Shown here piece by piece: positions 22,280 through 33,128 of a DNA stretch of 64,000 nucleotides. The stretch comes from Parelaphostrongylus tenuis. Taxonomy: Eukaryota > Nematoda > Chromadorea > Rhabditida > Metastrongylidae. A program made the position numbers and the translations under genes. The stretch covers positions 1 to 64,000 of the forward strand of contig JAHQIW010000977.1 in NCBI GenBank assembly GCA_019055375.1. Reading direction: 5' to 3'. The notes beneath the pieces are model-generated. The model did not search any database, had not been told where the DNA came from, and saw only the letters and a list, made by a program, of their open reading frames with translations. Every line of letters starts with the position of its first letter. Within the stretch, counting starts at the first letter, position 1.

Positions 22280-25260
22280 TATAGCTTCTATGTTTCGTCG
22301 CATAGCACAATCAAAGGTTTTCGGTTAAATAGGAGTCCAGTCTTCATCAGAATCGTCCACTAGAAAAATCTTCGTTCTAAACGCAGCCACTCTCTGTACG
22401 CTTTCTCTGCATACCTTAGTCATATACTAAGAACACCAAAAACAGCTGGCACACTGCTGCGTAGCGCGTACATTACAATCTGCCGATAACCCTTTGGTAA
22501 CCTTGTTCGACATAGGAAATTAGCGTTTTTAGCTTCAAAAATCATGTTGCTTAGCAGAGTTATTAGAGTTATAAGAAAATAGCTGAAAATAATACCAGAA
22601 TAAATTCACATAATTGCAGATCAAGAGATATAATAATTTCCAACAACCGCCAGTACTAGCAACACGATTCAGACCTTAACCGCTATCCATTAAATCTGTT
22701 TACGGAAGAAATTTCGCGATTCGAAGAAGGTATGGTACTAGGGTCAGGTTATTTGAGGCAGCTTCATTAGCTCTACTCTAACGAGATGAATAAGGCCCAG
22801 CAACAGAGGCCGCCATAATCCAAACAATTGGAAATATGCGCTGATGAAAACTAAGCTCTAAGCTAACATGGTCTTTAAGAACTCCAAAGTGAAGCTCACA
22901 TCGTTAGTCTTTAATTTCTTCAGATCTTCTACATCTTATTCTATCTTTAATGTCCTTCTTTTTATCTCTTTACCATTGAACCGTGATCCTTGTTATTTAG
23001 TCGTGTAAGCTCATGAACAAAACCAGATATTGATTGTGCATGAGAGGTTAGATTACAGCCAAGACTGGACTTTGAATTTTTATTGCAAAAAAAAAACAAT
23101 ACAACAATTCCACTAATTGAATGCACATAATCTCTCGAAGTCATAAGGATTGAAAGCACTCAGATACATCATTTGAAGCTTGCCATCTTCGCTACGAGCT
23201 GAAACGAAATCTTATCGAATAAGTTTCAGTAAGCTAACCAAAACAATTCTATGTTGATATTTTCAGCATACATTTCTATGAGTCGGAAATCAACTATCCT
23301 AAAACAAATTTTATCGAGTGTTTAGAACTTTCAACTAAAAATAAGTCCGAAATCGAAGAGTCCAGAAGATCAGATCAATCCCAGCAAAGAGTCCGCCTTG
23401 TGAGGAAATTCAAATTTTCTATAGATATAAATGACGGTATAGTTTGTGGTAATGACTAGTTCAGTTTTCAATTCCGAGATTAACTGATGGATTGTTGATC
23501 TCTTCAAATCGCGCTTATTTTCAGTTCCATGTTATTCACATCTTTCGTATTTCAAGAACTACAAACGAGACTGTTAGAAAAATAACGAGGGCTATGAAGT
23601 CCATCAGCTTTATAGCCATGTGTTGCACTTCCCATGTTCCATATTTGACTTCACTGAGGTAATTAACAGGGCTTGCACGTTGTGGCTCAATATAAACGGC
23701 ATCTATTCTAAATGGTTCATAATATGCAGATCAAACCGCTAAGAGTAGAAATCGCAAATCACGTCAACAGAACATGACCGAATGATAAGATTGGAATCAG
23801 AAGTTTCAGTTTAATGATTACAAATACAAATTTCTATGACCTCGAACGAGGTGGAGACCACGGCTACATACTAATCAAAAACGATCCGCGCTGTGGGAGA
23901 AACTTCTTTTGCTTGAAGATTGCGTTGTGTTGAACTGTAACTCCTGTTCATTTCGATATTATAGCTTTTATACACCATATTTTACCAATGTTTCAACACT
24001 TTATTGCCTCCTAATCCCTTCAAACCTCTTTTATCATCTCAAACTCTCCACTTAGGCACTTTCTTGCGGCACTGCTTGCGTACACGTTATACTTGAATTT
24101 CGTTCAGGCGATGACAAACAGGATAAAGCAGTACTCTTTGATACACTTTTTGCCATCAATTCTCGCAGGATGATGATCCATAAACGTTGCCAAGAGCGTA
24201 ATTTTGTTCTACAATATATTCTTTTCCTTATGTTCCCGTTAACTGATATTTTGTAAAATATAAAACTCCTTTTCTTGTAAACTGTCGTTGTTGTACAGTA
24301 AATCATGGACCGCAGCTGTCATTCAGTTAATGAAATACTACTATGTTAGGGATGCCGTGTTTGCGCAAATGTTGTAATGACCAATTTTCAAATCATTAAG
24401 AATTGCCACAGTGCTAAGAAAATCATCTAATGTCATCTCGTATTACCCTGTAACTTGTTTAATTACACAACAGTTAGCCATCATCCATCACAGTCCTCAT
24501 TTCCTCTCATCTTCGTGAGACAGTTCTTCGCTTTCTGTGTTAACAACACTTTGAGAATGCTCTAGGTAGAAACTGCAGAAAAAATCTGCAGAAAAGAAGT
24601 TCACAAATTTGTTATCAGTCGCTGTCCTGAAAACGCGATAAGCTTACGCGTAATCAGCTGAACGCCACTAGCCGGAGTGGGGATTGGTCTCTCACTCCTA
24701 TCACAAAACCGACAACTATTCCGCCTCGAAACTGCTCTAAGGACGTCTTCAAGCTAGCGTGAAAACCAGATTCGGATAAAGTTGACAAAGACAAAATATA
24801 ATTTGTACAGATCTCACAAAGGCGCCGAGAAAAGGAAGGCAAACTATGGTTGTGATACATCAACGCAAATGTCCAACAAACTGGCATCTGTTGTCAAGGT
24901 GCTCTTTTTTGAAAAAAGGAAGAAACCAAGTCAGGTACATTGAGTAGAGCTGGACTGACAAGATGGAAAGGTGATGAAATCTTCATCTCCAAATCAATGG
25001 TCAAGGTAAGAAAAAACTAACTCCGATACTAGGAACTGGCACGATAGGTTGGATCTAGAAACATATACACACAGATACAGAGCGATGGGAGTTGTCGAGA
25101 GGTTAGTAATCTCGATACGGAGTTGAATACGAATGTCCCAGCCTGGATATCTTCGAAATTCCAAAAAAATTTGCTAACCAATATTCTACGCTCACGAAGA
25201 ATACGAAATCCTCAAGCAAGCGATGAATGCGAATTAGTTACCTTCCCATCGTCCTTTTCT
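22280..25260. other. No supported feature
   Basis: AT-rich, stop-dense sequence. No ORF longer than ~85 codons and none with a recognisable motif on either strand. Confidence 0.4.
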
Positions 25261-25267
25261 TAACCTT

Positions 25268-25680
25268 GTTATAAACGTTCAATATAATATGTTTCAACGT
25301 TTTAACCCAATTCGAGGTTGATACATCAATGGCTTACGAATGTTTTGGCGGTGTCGCCCGCCACATCAGAGCCACACGCCCCACTAACCCACTCGAAATG
25401 ATAACAGGAATGGGAGACGTGATTTTGGTGATAGCAAGTAATTGTGGTTATCACCACTTTATTCAGTCGATGATTTTCGGGTGATAGTGAATATGTAGAC
25501 AGTACCTTCGAAACGTCTGTTTTGAACCTCGCTATAAACATTCAATATAATCTGTGAGAATTTTCAAGCCTTTCAGACGTTGATACGTCAGTGGGTCACA
25601 TACGTTTCGGCGGTATCGCCCTAGTGGGGCAAAAGGCTCTGATGAGGCGGGCAATACCGCAGATACGTACGTAAGTATTT
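25268..25680. repeat. Two related hairpin units in tandem
   Basis: Unit 1 (25268-25400) and unit 2 (25532-25665) both begin with TATAAACxTTCAATATAAT and contain GTTTxGGCGGTxTCGCC. In unit 2 GGCGGTATCGCCC is mirrored downstream by GGGCAATACCGC, making a hairpin. The GC-rich core (CATCAGAGCCxCxCGCCCCAC in unit 1) occurs in inverted orientation in unit 2 (GTGGGG...GGCTCTGATG). The same CTCATCAG theme appears at 38320 and 61965. Confidence 0.65.
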
Positions 25681-26395
25681 GACGCAACAAGCTCGGAAAG
25701 GCTAAAATACCTTCACAAATATTTACATCGTTAGCACTATTAGCATAATCCACACTAAAAACCAGTACCTATGAATGCAGAGCTATATGGAGTAATTGAA
25801 GCTCGTAGAAAACATTCATTATCCCTAATCCCCTTTCAAATTATCATTAGATGACAGAGTGTTATAAGAAATTCTAAAAACAAAGCGACTTTCCCTACAT
25901 TTTTGCCCACCTGAAAGGAATATATTTATAGCTGGCCATCCTCTTTCCTTGTGTGGAGCTTCCATTTCAAACTGACCTACTTTCTTAATTCTACTGTAAC
26001 ACCACAAACTTAATTCTAATGAAAACTGCCCGTTTTTGCTTCATAAATTTCCAAGCTATATCAACTGTTACACTGGAGATAGGTAACGAACTCGAAGCTT
26101 CACAACGTTAACTCCATCACTCACGCAACTGCAAAAGTAGAAGCACCAGTTGTCCTTTCATTTAGCAGACATCACTTCTACAGTAATCCGATTCTTCTTG
26201 CATCTTTATTCCATACAGGGATATTCAAATCTTGAGCTTTTCGTTCACATAGGCACTATCACCTATTGCGTATGTTACCCAGATGCTGGTTCAGTCACTA
26301 GTCCATTGAAACTACTTTCGTTCTTGTGTAAAACTAAGCTTTATGATGTCATCAAGATGTTGTTCCTGAAATGGCTTTACGAAAGTTCAATCACC

Positions 26396-26462
26396 CTAGT
26401 TTGTTGCGATCCGCGGCATCCAAGAAAAGTCTGGCGTGACGATTGGTAAAAAGATGAGTATT
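26396..26462 (-). CDS. Candidate terminal exon of DAP3/mRpS29 (uncertain frame)
   Basis: Downstream of the last clear DAP3 exon, one frame reads LIFLPIVTPDFSWMPRIATN then stop, which resembles the hydrophobic C-terminus of the family. The visible acceptor (GTAAAG/AATACT) would instead join in a different frame. The exon is plausible but its boundary and frame are unresolved. Confidence 0.35.
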
Positions 26463-26541
26463 CTTTACAAATCCAAGAAAATAAGCATTTCTTGAAGAGC
26501 TACCTTATATACTAATAATATTGCGAGAAAGAAGAACATAC

Positions 26542-29209
26542 CTTTTTCGCTCACGAGCCACCTTTTGTCATAGTAATATTGATACATGTTGCTAATTTCT
26601 TCCTTTGTATACAGCTTAGTCTCAATAGGTATGAAGGGCTGGAAAAATGTCGGTCAGTGCGCTTGTCAGAGATGGAAAATGAAAAATGACAATACTTCAA
26701 TAGCATGGAAACCCTCTTCTCCAAACAACTCCAAAGGAGTGTTCCTCAGTACTGTAAGATGATCACGAGCATTCGCAAGTTCGCTCTTGTCAGCAATCAG
26801 CAAAATACATCCATTCTTCTGAAGAGAACACTTGAGAAGAATTATTTGGTGAGAAAATGTGACTTAAGAGATAAAATTACCCAGTCTGACGAAATCAGAT
26901 CTCGGAAGTGCCTCACGAGTGTTAAATCGGAAGAGGAAGCCTGGATCAAAAGTAATTGTTATTGTAAAGGAGAGAATTCAAGTTGGTATTCAGTTCTACT
27001 CCAAATAACAACACTCACATAGGTTCTGTCGGCTTTTTTGACCAACGTTTTACCCCAAAGAGAGTTGGCAAGATCTATAGCTACAAATAGCTGAAATTAG
27101 AGATTTCAAAAGAGAAAAGACGGCTGATAGATTGGAAAGATTTAAGTATTCACCGGATAAATCCTGACAACATATTCTAAGCCTTTCATAAGTTCTTTTA
27201 TGAGCACTTACACACTGTAACACACATTTTCGGCCTTAGAGCCTCATCAGTTGCACAGTGCCCTTCGTCTGAGGCAACCCCTATTGGGGGAGAACCTTTT
27301 TACATAGACGGCCGATACCATGGATTGTACTGTATAAGTGCTCATGAAAGACCTCATGAAAAGCCGAAGATATGCTGTCAGGATGTATTAATTTTGAGCG
27401 GGGTCTTAGAAAAACAGTGAAAAATAAAGGTATCTACTAGTTAGTTTAAGCGAAAAAAAACCTTGAAACTTCCAGCACTTGAGAATCGCTTCAATTCTCG
27501 AAACAGTCCACCAACGCAATCAGTAGCAATGAAAGGTGCTGATATGCCCTTAAGAACGTAGACTGCAGAAAACTGTATATCTTCCAATAGTTGACAACCG
27601 AAATATATTCTGCTTAAAGTCTTCATTACACTTTCTTTAACCTGTCTCAGAATTTTATTTCAATGTGTGAGTCCCCTTGCTTTCACCACCGGACTTGTCT
27701 TCTCGTTTGCTTGGAGATTTCGAATTTGATCTTCCTCACAAGATCGAAGTCGTCTGCAATTTCGAGAATGCCCAGACAGGGACGTTCCATGGAGTGTTCG
27801 CAACTGACTGCCGGAGAGTACTGGAAGGAGGTGAGGATGGGATCGCCTAGAGCTGCACCGAGCATTACTCACCACTCGGCACCGTCCCCTTCAATTTCGA
27901 GTCATTCCGTAAATTCAAAACTTTCAACAAGATTTCAATAAGCAGATGTCTATTTCACAGGGATTTAATGACAAAATGAAATTACATGACGCTACAATAA
28001 CAGTACAAACCCACGATTTCGACTAGATCCGTGATTGGTTTACCGGCCAAAACACGTTCACTTTTCGTGAACTCGTAGTCACGATCAGTTTTCAAATCAT
28101 TCAAAACTTTCCATACGTGCTGATTCTACAATTTTCTTCTCATGAGAAACGAATTGATAAGCGAGAAAGAAAAATAACTCGAAACAAAGGTCAAAGAACA
28201 TGTTCTAACTACCTGTTCTTTGAAGCGTTGAAGTATGCTCACAGCGTTCTTAGGATCATTGATTCTTCCTTGTTTGAAAGTTGACATTTGAACTTCTTCT
28301 ACATTTCTTGTGAGAGCCATTGCTACAATACTTCAGTTTTCAGAGAAGAATCAGACAGAAAGGCAAAGGATAGGCACAAAGGTATCTAAGTAGTAAAAAA
28401 CTACGTATACGAGACAGAGTGAGAAAATTGTAGCAATGGAGTTCTCACCACTGTGCAGTTGGACGAATAACCATATTTTCACAGTAAGCAATATGAACAG
28501 CCTGGTTCAACGTTGTCGATTTTCCTGTTCCAAAGGGGCCCCATAATACCAGGCGTAGAGCTGGAAACGAATCTCGAATAGCAGACATGTATGAAGAAAC
28601 CTGGAAAGTCGAACTGATAGACACTCGTAAAACTCTAATAAAAAATGTAATTTCAGATAACGAAGAACCGAGCAGCACAGCAATACCAGGCTCACCCCTC
28701 CGCGTCCCCATTGAGTCCAACGAGCCTTCTATCCCGACCCCCTGTGATAGAACTGGAACTCCACTTCCAGTAACAAGATGACTCTCTCTAATGTACGTGA
28801 GAGCGTCCCATTACGGTTATCCCAGGATAAAAAACATTGCATAAAACCTGTACTTAGTGACATTTGTGAGAAAGATGAAAATTCGCTCTAGCAGCCGAAT
28901 CCACAAACACACAAAAGCTCGAAGACTTTCGTGGTTTAGAGGAAGAGCAAGGGAACGAACTGAACGTACACTTGAATAAATCCGCACATTGCGACATGTG
29001 GGGGTTAGGATACGTAAAGAGAAAAATTTAAAGATGAAACTATTCATGCTAACCTCAATTAGCGGCTCTCTAACCATGGTGACTAGTTCGCCAAGAACGT
29101 CGTTTTGCTTGATGAGCTTTGAAGGTAAAAGCTTTGGATACCCCAAGGCATTAACTGCTTCTTGAGGAATCTCGTAGAGACGACCAATATCAGAAGCAGA
29201 AAATTTAGT
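26542..29209 (-). CDS. mrps-29: Mitochondrial ribosomal protein S29 / DAP3, N-terminus missing
   Basis: A GTP-binding protein of the small mitochondrial ribosomal subunit. Exons in transcript order: 29054-29209, 28449-28600, 28213-28322, 28015-28125, 27462-27548, 27019-27090, 26881-26940, 26696-26818, 26542-26638. Visible features: KFSASDIGRLYEIP; Walker A GPFGTGKS in RLVLWGPFGTGKSTTLNQ; NVEEVQMSTFKQGRINDP; ISAPFIATDCVGGLFRELKR; LFVAIDLANSLWG (Walker B-like); DLTLVRHFRDLISSDW; GEEGFHAIE/PFIPIETKLY. About 324 residues are present against ~400 usual. Junctions keep frame except 28449/28322: exon 2 ends in phase 2 but exon 3 needs phase 1, a one-base discrepancy. The first exon (targeting peptide) was not found. 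Confidence 0.9.
27684..27890 (-). mobile_element. SINE family B copy in DAP3 intron
   Basis: Minus-strand head GGTGCCGAGTGGTGAGTAAT followed by CTCTCCGGCAGTCA and CATTCTCGAAATTGCA matches the copies at 29.9, 39.4, 41.7 and 61.0 kb. It lies between the fourth and fifth visible DAP3 exons and explains the overlapping ORFs there. Confidence 0.75.
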
Positions 29210-29930
29210 CTGAAATTATAATGCTAGAGCTGGAATACTTTTGCCCTTAGGGTTTTTGAGATGGAGATTTCCAACATCAGACTTGTCGCGAGTCAACGGC
29301 TATTTAGACTAAGGTGTTAGGACAGCATGGAATGTTACTCTAATAGATTTCCTACCTGACAGTATCTGTTAACATCCACTGTCTAATAAGAAAAATTCTC
29401 GGAAAGAAAATTAAAGATACTGAGGAATGTAATAAGACTACTCGTGTGTATTAAACAGAGCCACTAAGACAACCACAAATATTAGCCATTTTAGAAAGCA
29501 ATTAAGCCTTTTTCCAGTGGTCAGAGCGCTTCTAATAAAGCTTAAGTAGTCGTTGAATAGCTTGAGATACGGCCATTTTAGCAATGTGCTCAGTTTCACA
29601 AGAACTGTTGTTAGTGCGCTAAAGCAGCAAGAGAAGATGTCTCAAACTCGGAGTGCTTTGCTAACTCGGCTAGGCGTCTTCTTTGAGGTTTCACTAGAGT
29701 TAGTACCCTGAGATAGCTCAGATCTAAGTGATTCTAAACTTGGGTTGGTTTTCAATGAGGTCTTCACATAACGCTGTGAGAGTGAAGATAAGATCACGTT
29801 TCACATCCGAAGTTTACTCTGCACGTAAATAATGTACATGCACCGGAAGCACATGAGTGTACAGAGAAAATCATCGAGTATCGCAGTATTACAAAAACCC
29901 TCAATTCAATCCAATAAAAAAGAGCGCAGG
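29210..29930. other. 5' flank of DAP3, N-terminal exon not located
   Basis: The DAP3 N-terminal exon(s) should lie here or beyond on the minus strand, but I see no candidate with a start codon and basic/hydroxylated targeting peptide joining in phase 0 to 29209. Confidence 0.4.
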
Positions 29931-30180
29931 CGGGGCCGGTGTGGACGAGTGGTTCGCGATGCTGGTCGCTGGTCGGTCGGTTGCGATGCTGGTCGTGGAG
30001 CCGAACCTCTCCCACTCCGACAGCCAACAACAACGCCAGTGGAACGCCTCAGCCAGACTATCCTCGAAATTGCAAGACGACTCGCCCAACCAGTATTCTA
30101 CAAAGTTCAAGAAGAAGATGAGAAAACGAACTGATTTCCAGAAGTACCAGATCCGCAAGTGAAAAAAAAACTCTGTGAAG
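29931..30180 (+). mobile_element. SINE family B copy
   Basis: tRNA-like head (GGTGTGGACGAGTGGTTCGCG, an A-box-like stretch; GGAGCCGAACCTCTCCCACT), then CAGTGGAACGCCTCAGCC, ATCCTCGAAATTGCAAGAC, GACTCGCCCAACCAGTATTC and an A-rich end AAAAAAAAACTCTGTGAA. It contains an internal duplication of GCGATGCTGGTCG. ORFs of ~100 codons in several frames are artefacts of this repeat. Confidence 0.8.
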
Positions 30181-30375
30181 AGGATGAATAAAAGGAGCAA
30201 AAAACACTAGTCGAATATCGAAAATCGCACTGCGCGACCGATCTCCCGTCATCGCCAAAGGGTTAAGTATGGCGGAAATCCGATTCTGATCCAGCAACTC
30301 TTTTATAAATACAAAGAAATTGAAGATGAAAGCACAAATCAAAACGGCGTTTTAACAGTTAACCATCCAACAACT

Positions 30376-30490
30376 AACAAAAATCTGTAAGCACTGAATG
30401 GTATGCAAACCATTCGACCCCAGGAGGGCGTTGAACCCGCGTTTCACCTGCATCAAGGACGCTTGATACCACTACACCACGGAAGCCACT
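30376..30490 (-). mobile_element. SINE family D copy (tRNA-like)
   Basis: Minus strand: GGCTTCCGTGGTGTAGTGGT (A box-like), AGGTGAAACGCGGGTTCAAC (B box GGGTTCAAC), GGGGTCGAATGGTTTGCATA. Related copies are at 31.0, 32.8, 32.9, 34.0, 42.8, 54.6, 55.4, 61.5 and 62.2 kb. It is not a functional tRNA: the acceptor and anticodon arms do not form. Confidence 0.7.
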
Positions 30491-30560
30491 GCTTTACAAC
30501 CAATCTTCTTTTGATATCTCCTATCGTGGTTGTCAGCAACCACCTTGTAACATCATCATA

Positions 30561-30852
30561 AAGCTAAAGGATAAAGCTCTCGGCGTTGATTAATCCCTTA
30601 TGGATGCCTCAAGCTTTCGTCTTAATTCTGAACTTCGTTCGAGATCACTGAATGCATATCTGGCCTCTACAATGATTCGCGTCCCGCTGTGTCGAGTCAG
30701 TGCTGCTTATCCTCCCAGACAAGTCTGAGACCAGCCTGGTACCAATTTACCGACCCGGAGGGATGGATGGTTTGGTGAGCCATGGGCGCGAGATCGAATC
30801 ACTGACCTTGTGTGCGACGGGCACCCCTAACCACTGCGCCACATGCGCTCTA
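30561..30852 (-). mobile_element. SINE family A copy with 12-bp target-site duplication
   Basis: A ~292-bp copy of the family A repeat. The minus-strand head is GAGCGCATGTGGCGCAGTGG (A box) with GATTCGATCTCGCGCCCA (B box), the body includes CCAGACAAGTCTGAGACC-type sequence, and the end is AACGCCGAGAGCTTTATCCT. AACATCATCATA flanks it perfectly at 30549-30560 and 30853-30864, showing target-primed insertion. Confidence 0.93.
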
Positions 30853-31029
30853 AACATCATCATACTGCTCGATAACAATAGAGATGAAGAATCCAAAGCG
30901 AATGTACAATTCGTATAATTGCAAGTTTAAAAGGAGGCCAACGCCGATACGTGTATACTCGACCGAACCCGCTAAAGGTTGCTTGTTGACAGCTACGACA
31001 GGATATACCGTAGTGGCAGAAGAAAGGCC

Positions 31030-31195
31030 GCCTTGAGGATATAGTGATATCGCGCGCGGCCAGTATGGGTGAAACACGGGTTCAACTCCCGCCTGAGGTC
31101 GAGTATTTTGCATACGCTCAAAGCTTTCAGATGTATATCGATGACATCGTAACACGCTTGATAGCAGCTGAAAAGAAGGATTAAAGTAAAACAAC
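31030..31195 (+). mobile_element. SINE family D copy
   Basis: GGCCAGTATGGGTGAAACAC then GGGTTCAACTCCCGCCTGAGGTC, TTTTGCATACGCTCA and the tail GCTGAAAAGAAGGATTAAA. It matches family D head and tail; the A-box region is degraded. Confidence 0.65.
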
Positions 31196-32004
31196 AGAGA
31201 TAGCCTACCGGGGAAGGATGCTGTATCATGTAAGATCGACTTGTCCTTAATTTACCTGCAAAAAATTACAATTACAACTGCTCTAGATGTAGAAAACGAA
31301 AGAAAAACCTTACATGTTCGTCCGGTAAGGCGTGATAAAACTGACCATACGGACATACTCCTCATTATCTACCTACTGTACCTAGTGGAAACGTCTAAAA
31401 TCCCGCTTTTCCATGTTATCCGTGGACACATGAGGGGACGACCCCTCTCGCTGACAAAAACTTTTCATAAGAGTGCTAGTAATCATTGGAAAGCTTAAAT
31501 TATCTGGCTACTGCACTATGTGCCCCCTTTACAAAAGGCCCTTTTATAACGCTCCAGCATTTAAAACAGAATTACGTCTAAGACGGGCCGGGTGCTTTTA
31601 TTGTCAAATCGTTGAAAGGACGAGAAATATATGAACTTGTAGAGAAAATTTTGTAGCATTAGAACCACACGTTGACTCTCAAGTTCCTTCAAAAGGAAGG
31701 AAAAAATCTAAATAAGATAGAAGAAATTACCCGCCACATGTGTACCAAGTCAACCGTATGCCGTATCAATCGCTCACCATATGGAGTCCACGGTAAGCTC
31801 CCATCCCCAGCACCTACACTCTAGTCAACAAAGAAATGCGACGCATATGTAAAACCACACCGCAGTAAAACGGTCTTCTTCGAAGTAAGCACAGCATCGG
31901 GAACGTCAAAACTTACGCTACTGAATTTGTGAAATGAAAAATACTTATAATTTGAAAAAAAAAACGTCTGATAATCATTTTTGAGTCACGCATATCAGTG
32001 GTAT

Positions 32005-32345
32005 AGCAGAGACGGCTGACTTATAGAGCCCAATACACGTGTTTCGATTTTGCGATCTCGTCAGTCGTGCAGTTACCCTTATTAACAATAAAGTATTGAA
32101 TGTACTACCCAAGAACAATCAAGCGTATAACACTCCGTGTTCGGTAAGTTTTTCACTGGACATAGAGTGTAAAACGTTCGTCCTCGCTAACTCTTAGTGT
32201 GGGGAGTGGAGCACGCACACAAGATTGGCAAAAGACTGCCCGACTGACGAGATTGCAAGATCGAAACATGTGTATTGGGCTCTATAAGTCAGCCATCTTT
32301 GATAGACCATAGATAGATGCGTGGCTCAAAAATGATTGCAAGGCA
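32005..32345. mobile_element. Foldback family 1 element, variant (340 bp)
   Basis: The left arm GGCTGACTTATAGAGCCCAA...CGATCTCGTCAGTCGTGCAG and right arm CTGCCCGACTGACGAGATTG...TGTATTGGGCTCTATAAGTC are inverted. The variant shares the CGTCAGTCGGGCAG core with 21.7 kb but has different outer ends. The same variant arm is found at 63392-63560. Confidence 0.8.
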
Positions 32346-32399
32346 TATTGAATTTTGAGCTGTGGTCTCAGAAAACACTCGAAACGAAAGATAAAAAAT

Positions 32400-32640
32400 T
32401 CTCCTTTGCGATAAAGATGCGTGTGTGCTACGCAAATGTTCTGTTTCTGCAACGACGTTATAAAAGAGGCTTTTTCAAAAAATGGCCACGTAGCGCAGTA
32501 GTCAGAGATTTAAGCTTCCCAATGCATACTAACACTTTCATGGAAAGTTCTTGTCCAGCTAGCGAAAGGGGCCGTTTCTCCGTCTCTCTTAGATAGCATA
32601 GAAGAATCAAAATTCCTTTCGCAGGAAAGTTTTTCCTGAA
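32400..32640 (+). repeat. Foldback family 2, single arm
   Basis: TTCTCCTTTGCGATAAAG...CGTTATAAAAGAGGCTTTTTC...GGCCACGTAGCGCAG...TTTCCCAATGCATACTAACA...TCCAGCTAGCGAAAGGG matches arms at 40.8, 43.0, 45.2 and 62.95 kb. Confidence 0.65.
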
Positions 32641-32784
32641 AGGGGACGACATTTCAGGTTTCCTAACAACCTTCACAAAAAGGCGAATCACTCGACACTC
32701 TATAACCGGTTTATGGATGATCAAAGAACAAACACTGATATGGTCAACTATAACATTTCAACAACAGTACACGTATATGTCTAA

Positions 32785-32905
32785 GATTACTGAGTGGCAC
32801 AAAAATGTCGACCCTAGGCGGGAGCTGAACCCGCGTTTCACACTCAACAGCGCGCTATTAGAAATACGCCAGGCCGGGCCACCGCTCTGCACTACTTCTC
32901 CTTTG
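32785..32905 (-). mobile_element. SINE family D copy
   Basis: GTCGACCCTAGGCGGGAGCT/GAACCCGCGTTTCACACTCA on plus is the inverse of the family D B-box region. The opposite-strand copy at 32918 lies immediately downstream, forming a head-to-head pair. Confidence 0.65.
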
Positions 32906-32917
32906 ATATAAACGGTG

Positions 32918-33060
32918 CGGTGCTGTAGTGGTGGCACGCGCCCTAGCCGTAGGTGAAACGCAGGTTCGACTTCCGTCTGAGGTCAAATGCCTTGCATACC
33001 ACTCAGTACTTTAGACGTGTATCTATAATATAACACTGCTAAAAAGCAGTAAAGAATAAA
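32918..33060 (+). mobile_element. SINE family D copy, well preserved
   Basis: GTGCGGTGCTGTAGTGGTGG (A box), GGTGAAACGCAGGTTCGACT (B box), GTCAAATGCCTTGCATACCA, then TATAACACTGCTAAAAAGCA and an A-rich end. It lies just downstream of the DOHH stop codon. Confidence 0.75.
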
Positions 33061-33128
33061 CATTTGGTGTAGATCACAATATCAAGGAACAAACGAAGGA
33101 TGCACCGGATACAACCATCGATAACCAT

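Noticed and set aside
21704..22303. Two overlapping ORFs of 115-120 codons with similar protein sequences
   Set aside because: They are the two arms of one foldback element read in opposite directions; no transposase motif.
27660..27941. ORFs on both strands inside the DAP3 gene
   Set aside because: They lie on a SINE B copy in an intron; the real DAP3 exons on either side (28015-28125 and 27462-27548) join in frame without them.
29794..30342. Cluster of ~100-codon ORFs on both strands
   Set aside because: They fall on a SINE family B copy with GC-rich head; five overlapping frames cannot all be coding and none has a domain.
30390..30490. Possible tRNA (GGTGTAGTGG...GGTTCAACGCC)
   Set aside because: The A and B boxes are present, but there is no cloverleaf and ten diverged copies exist in the window, so it is SINE family D.
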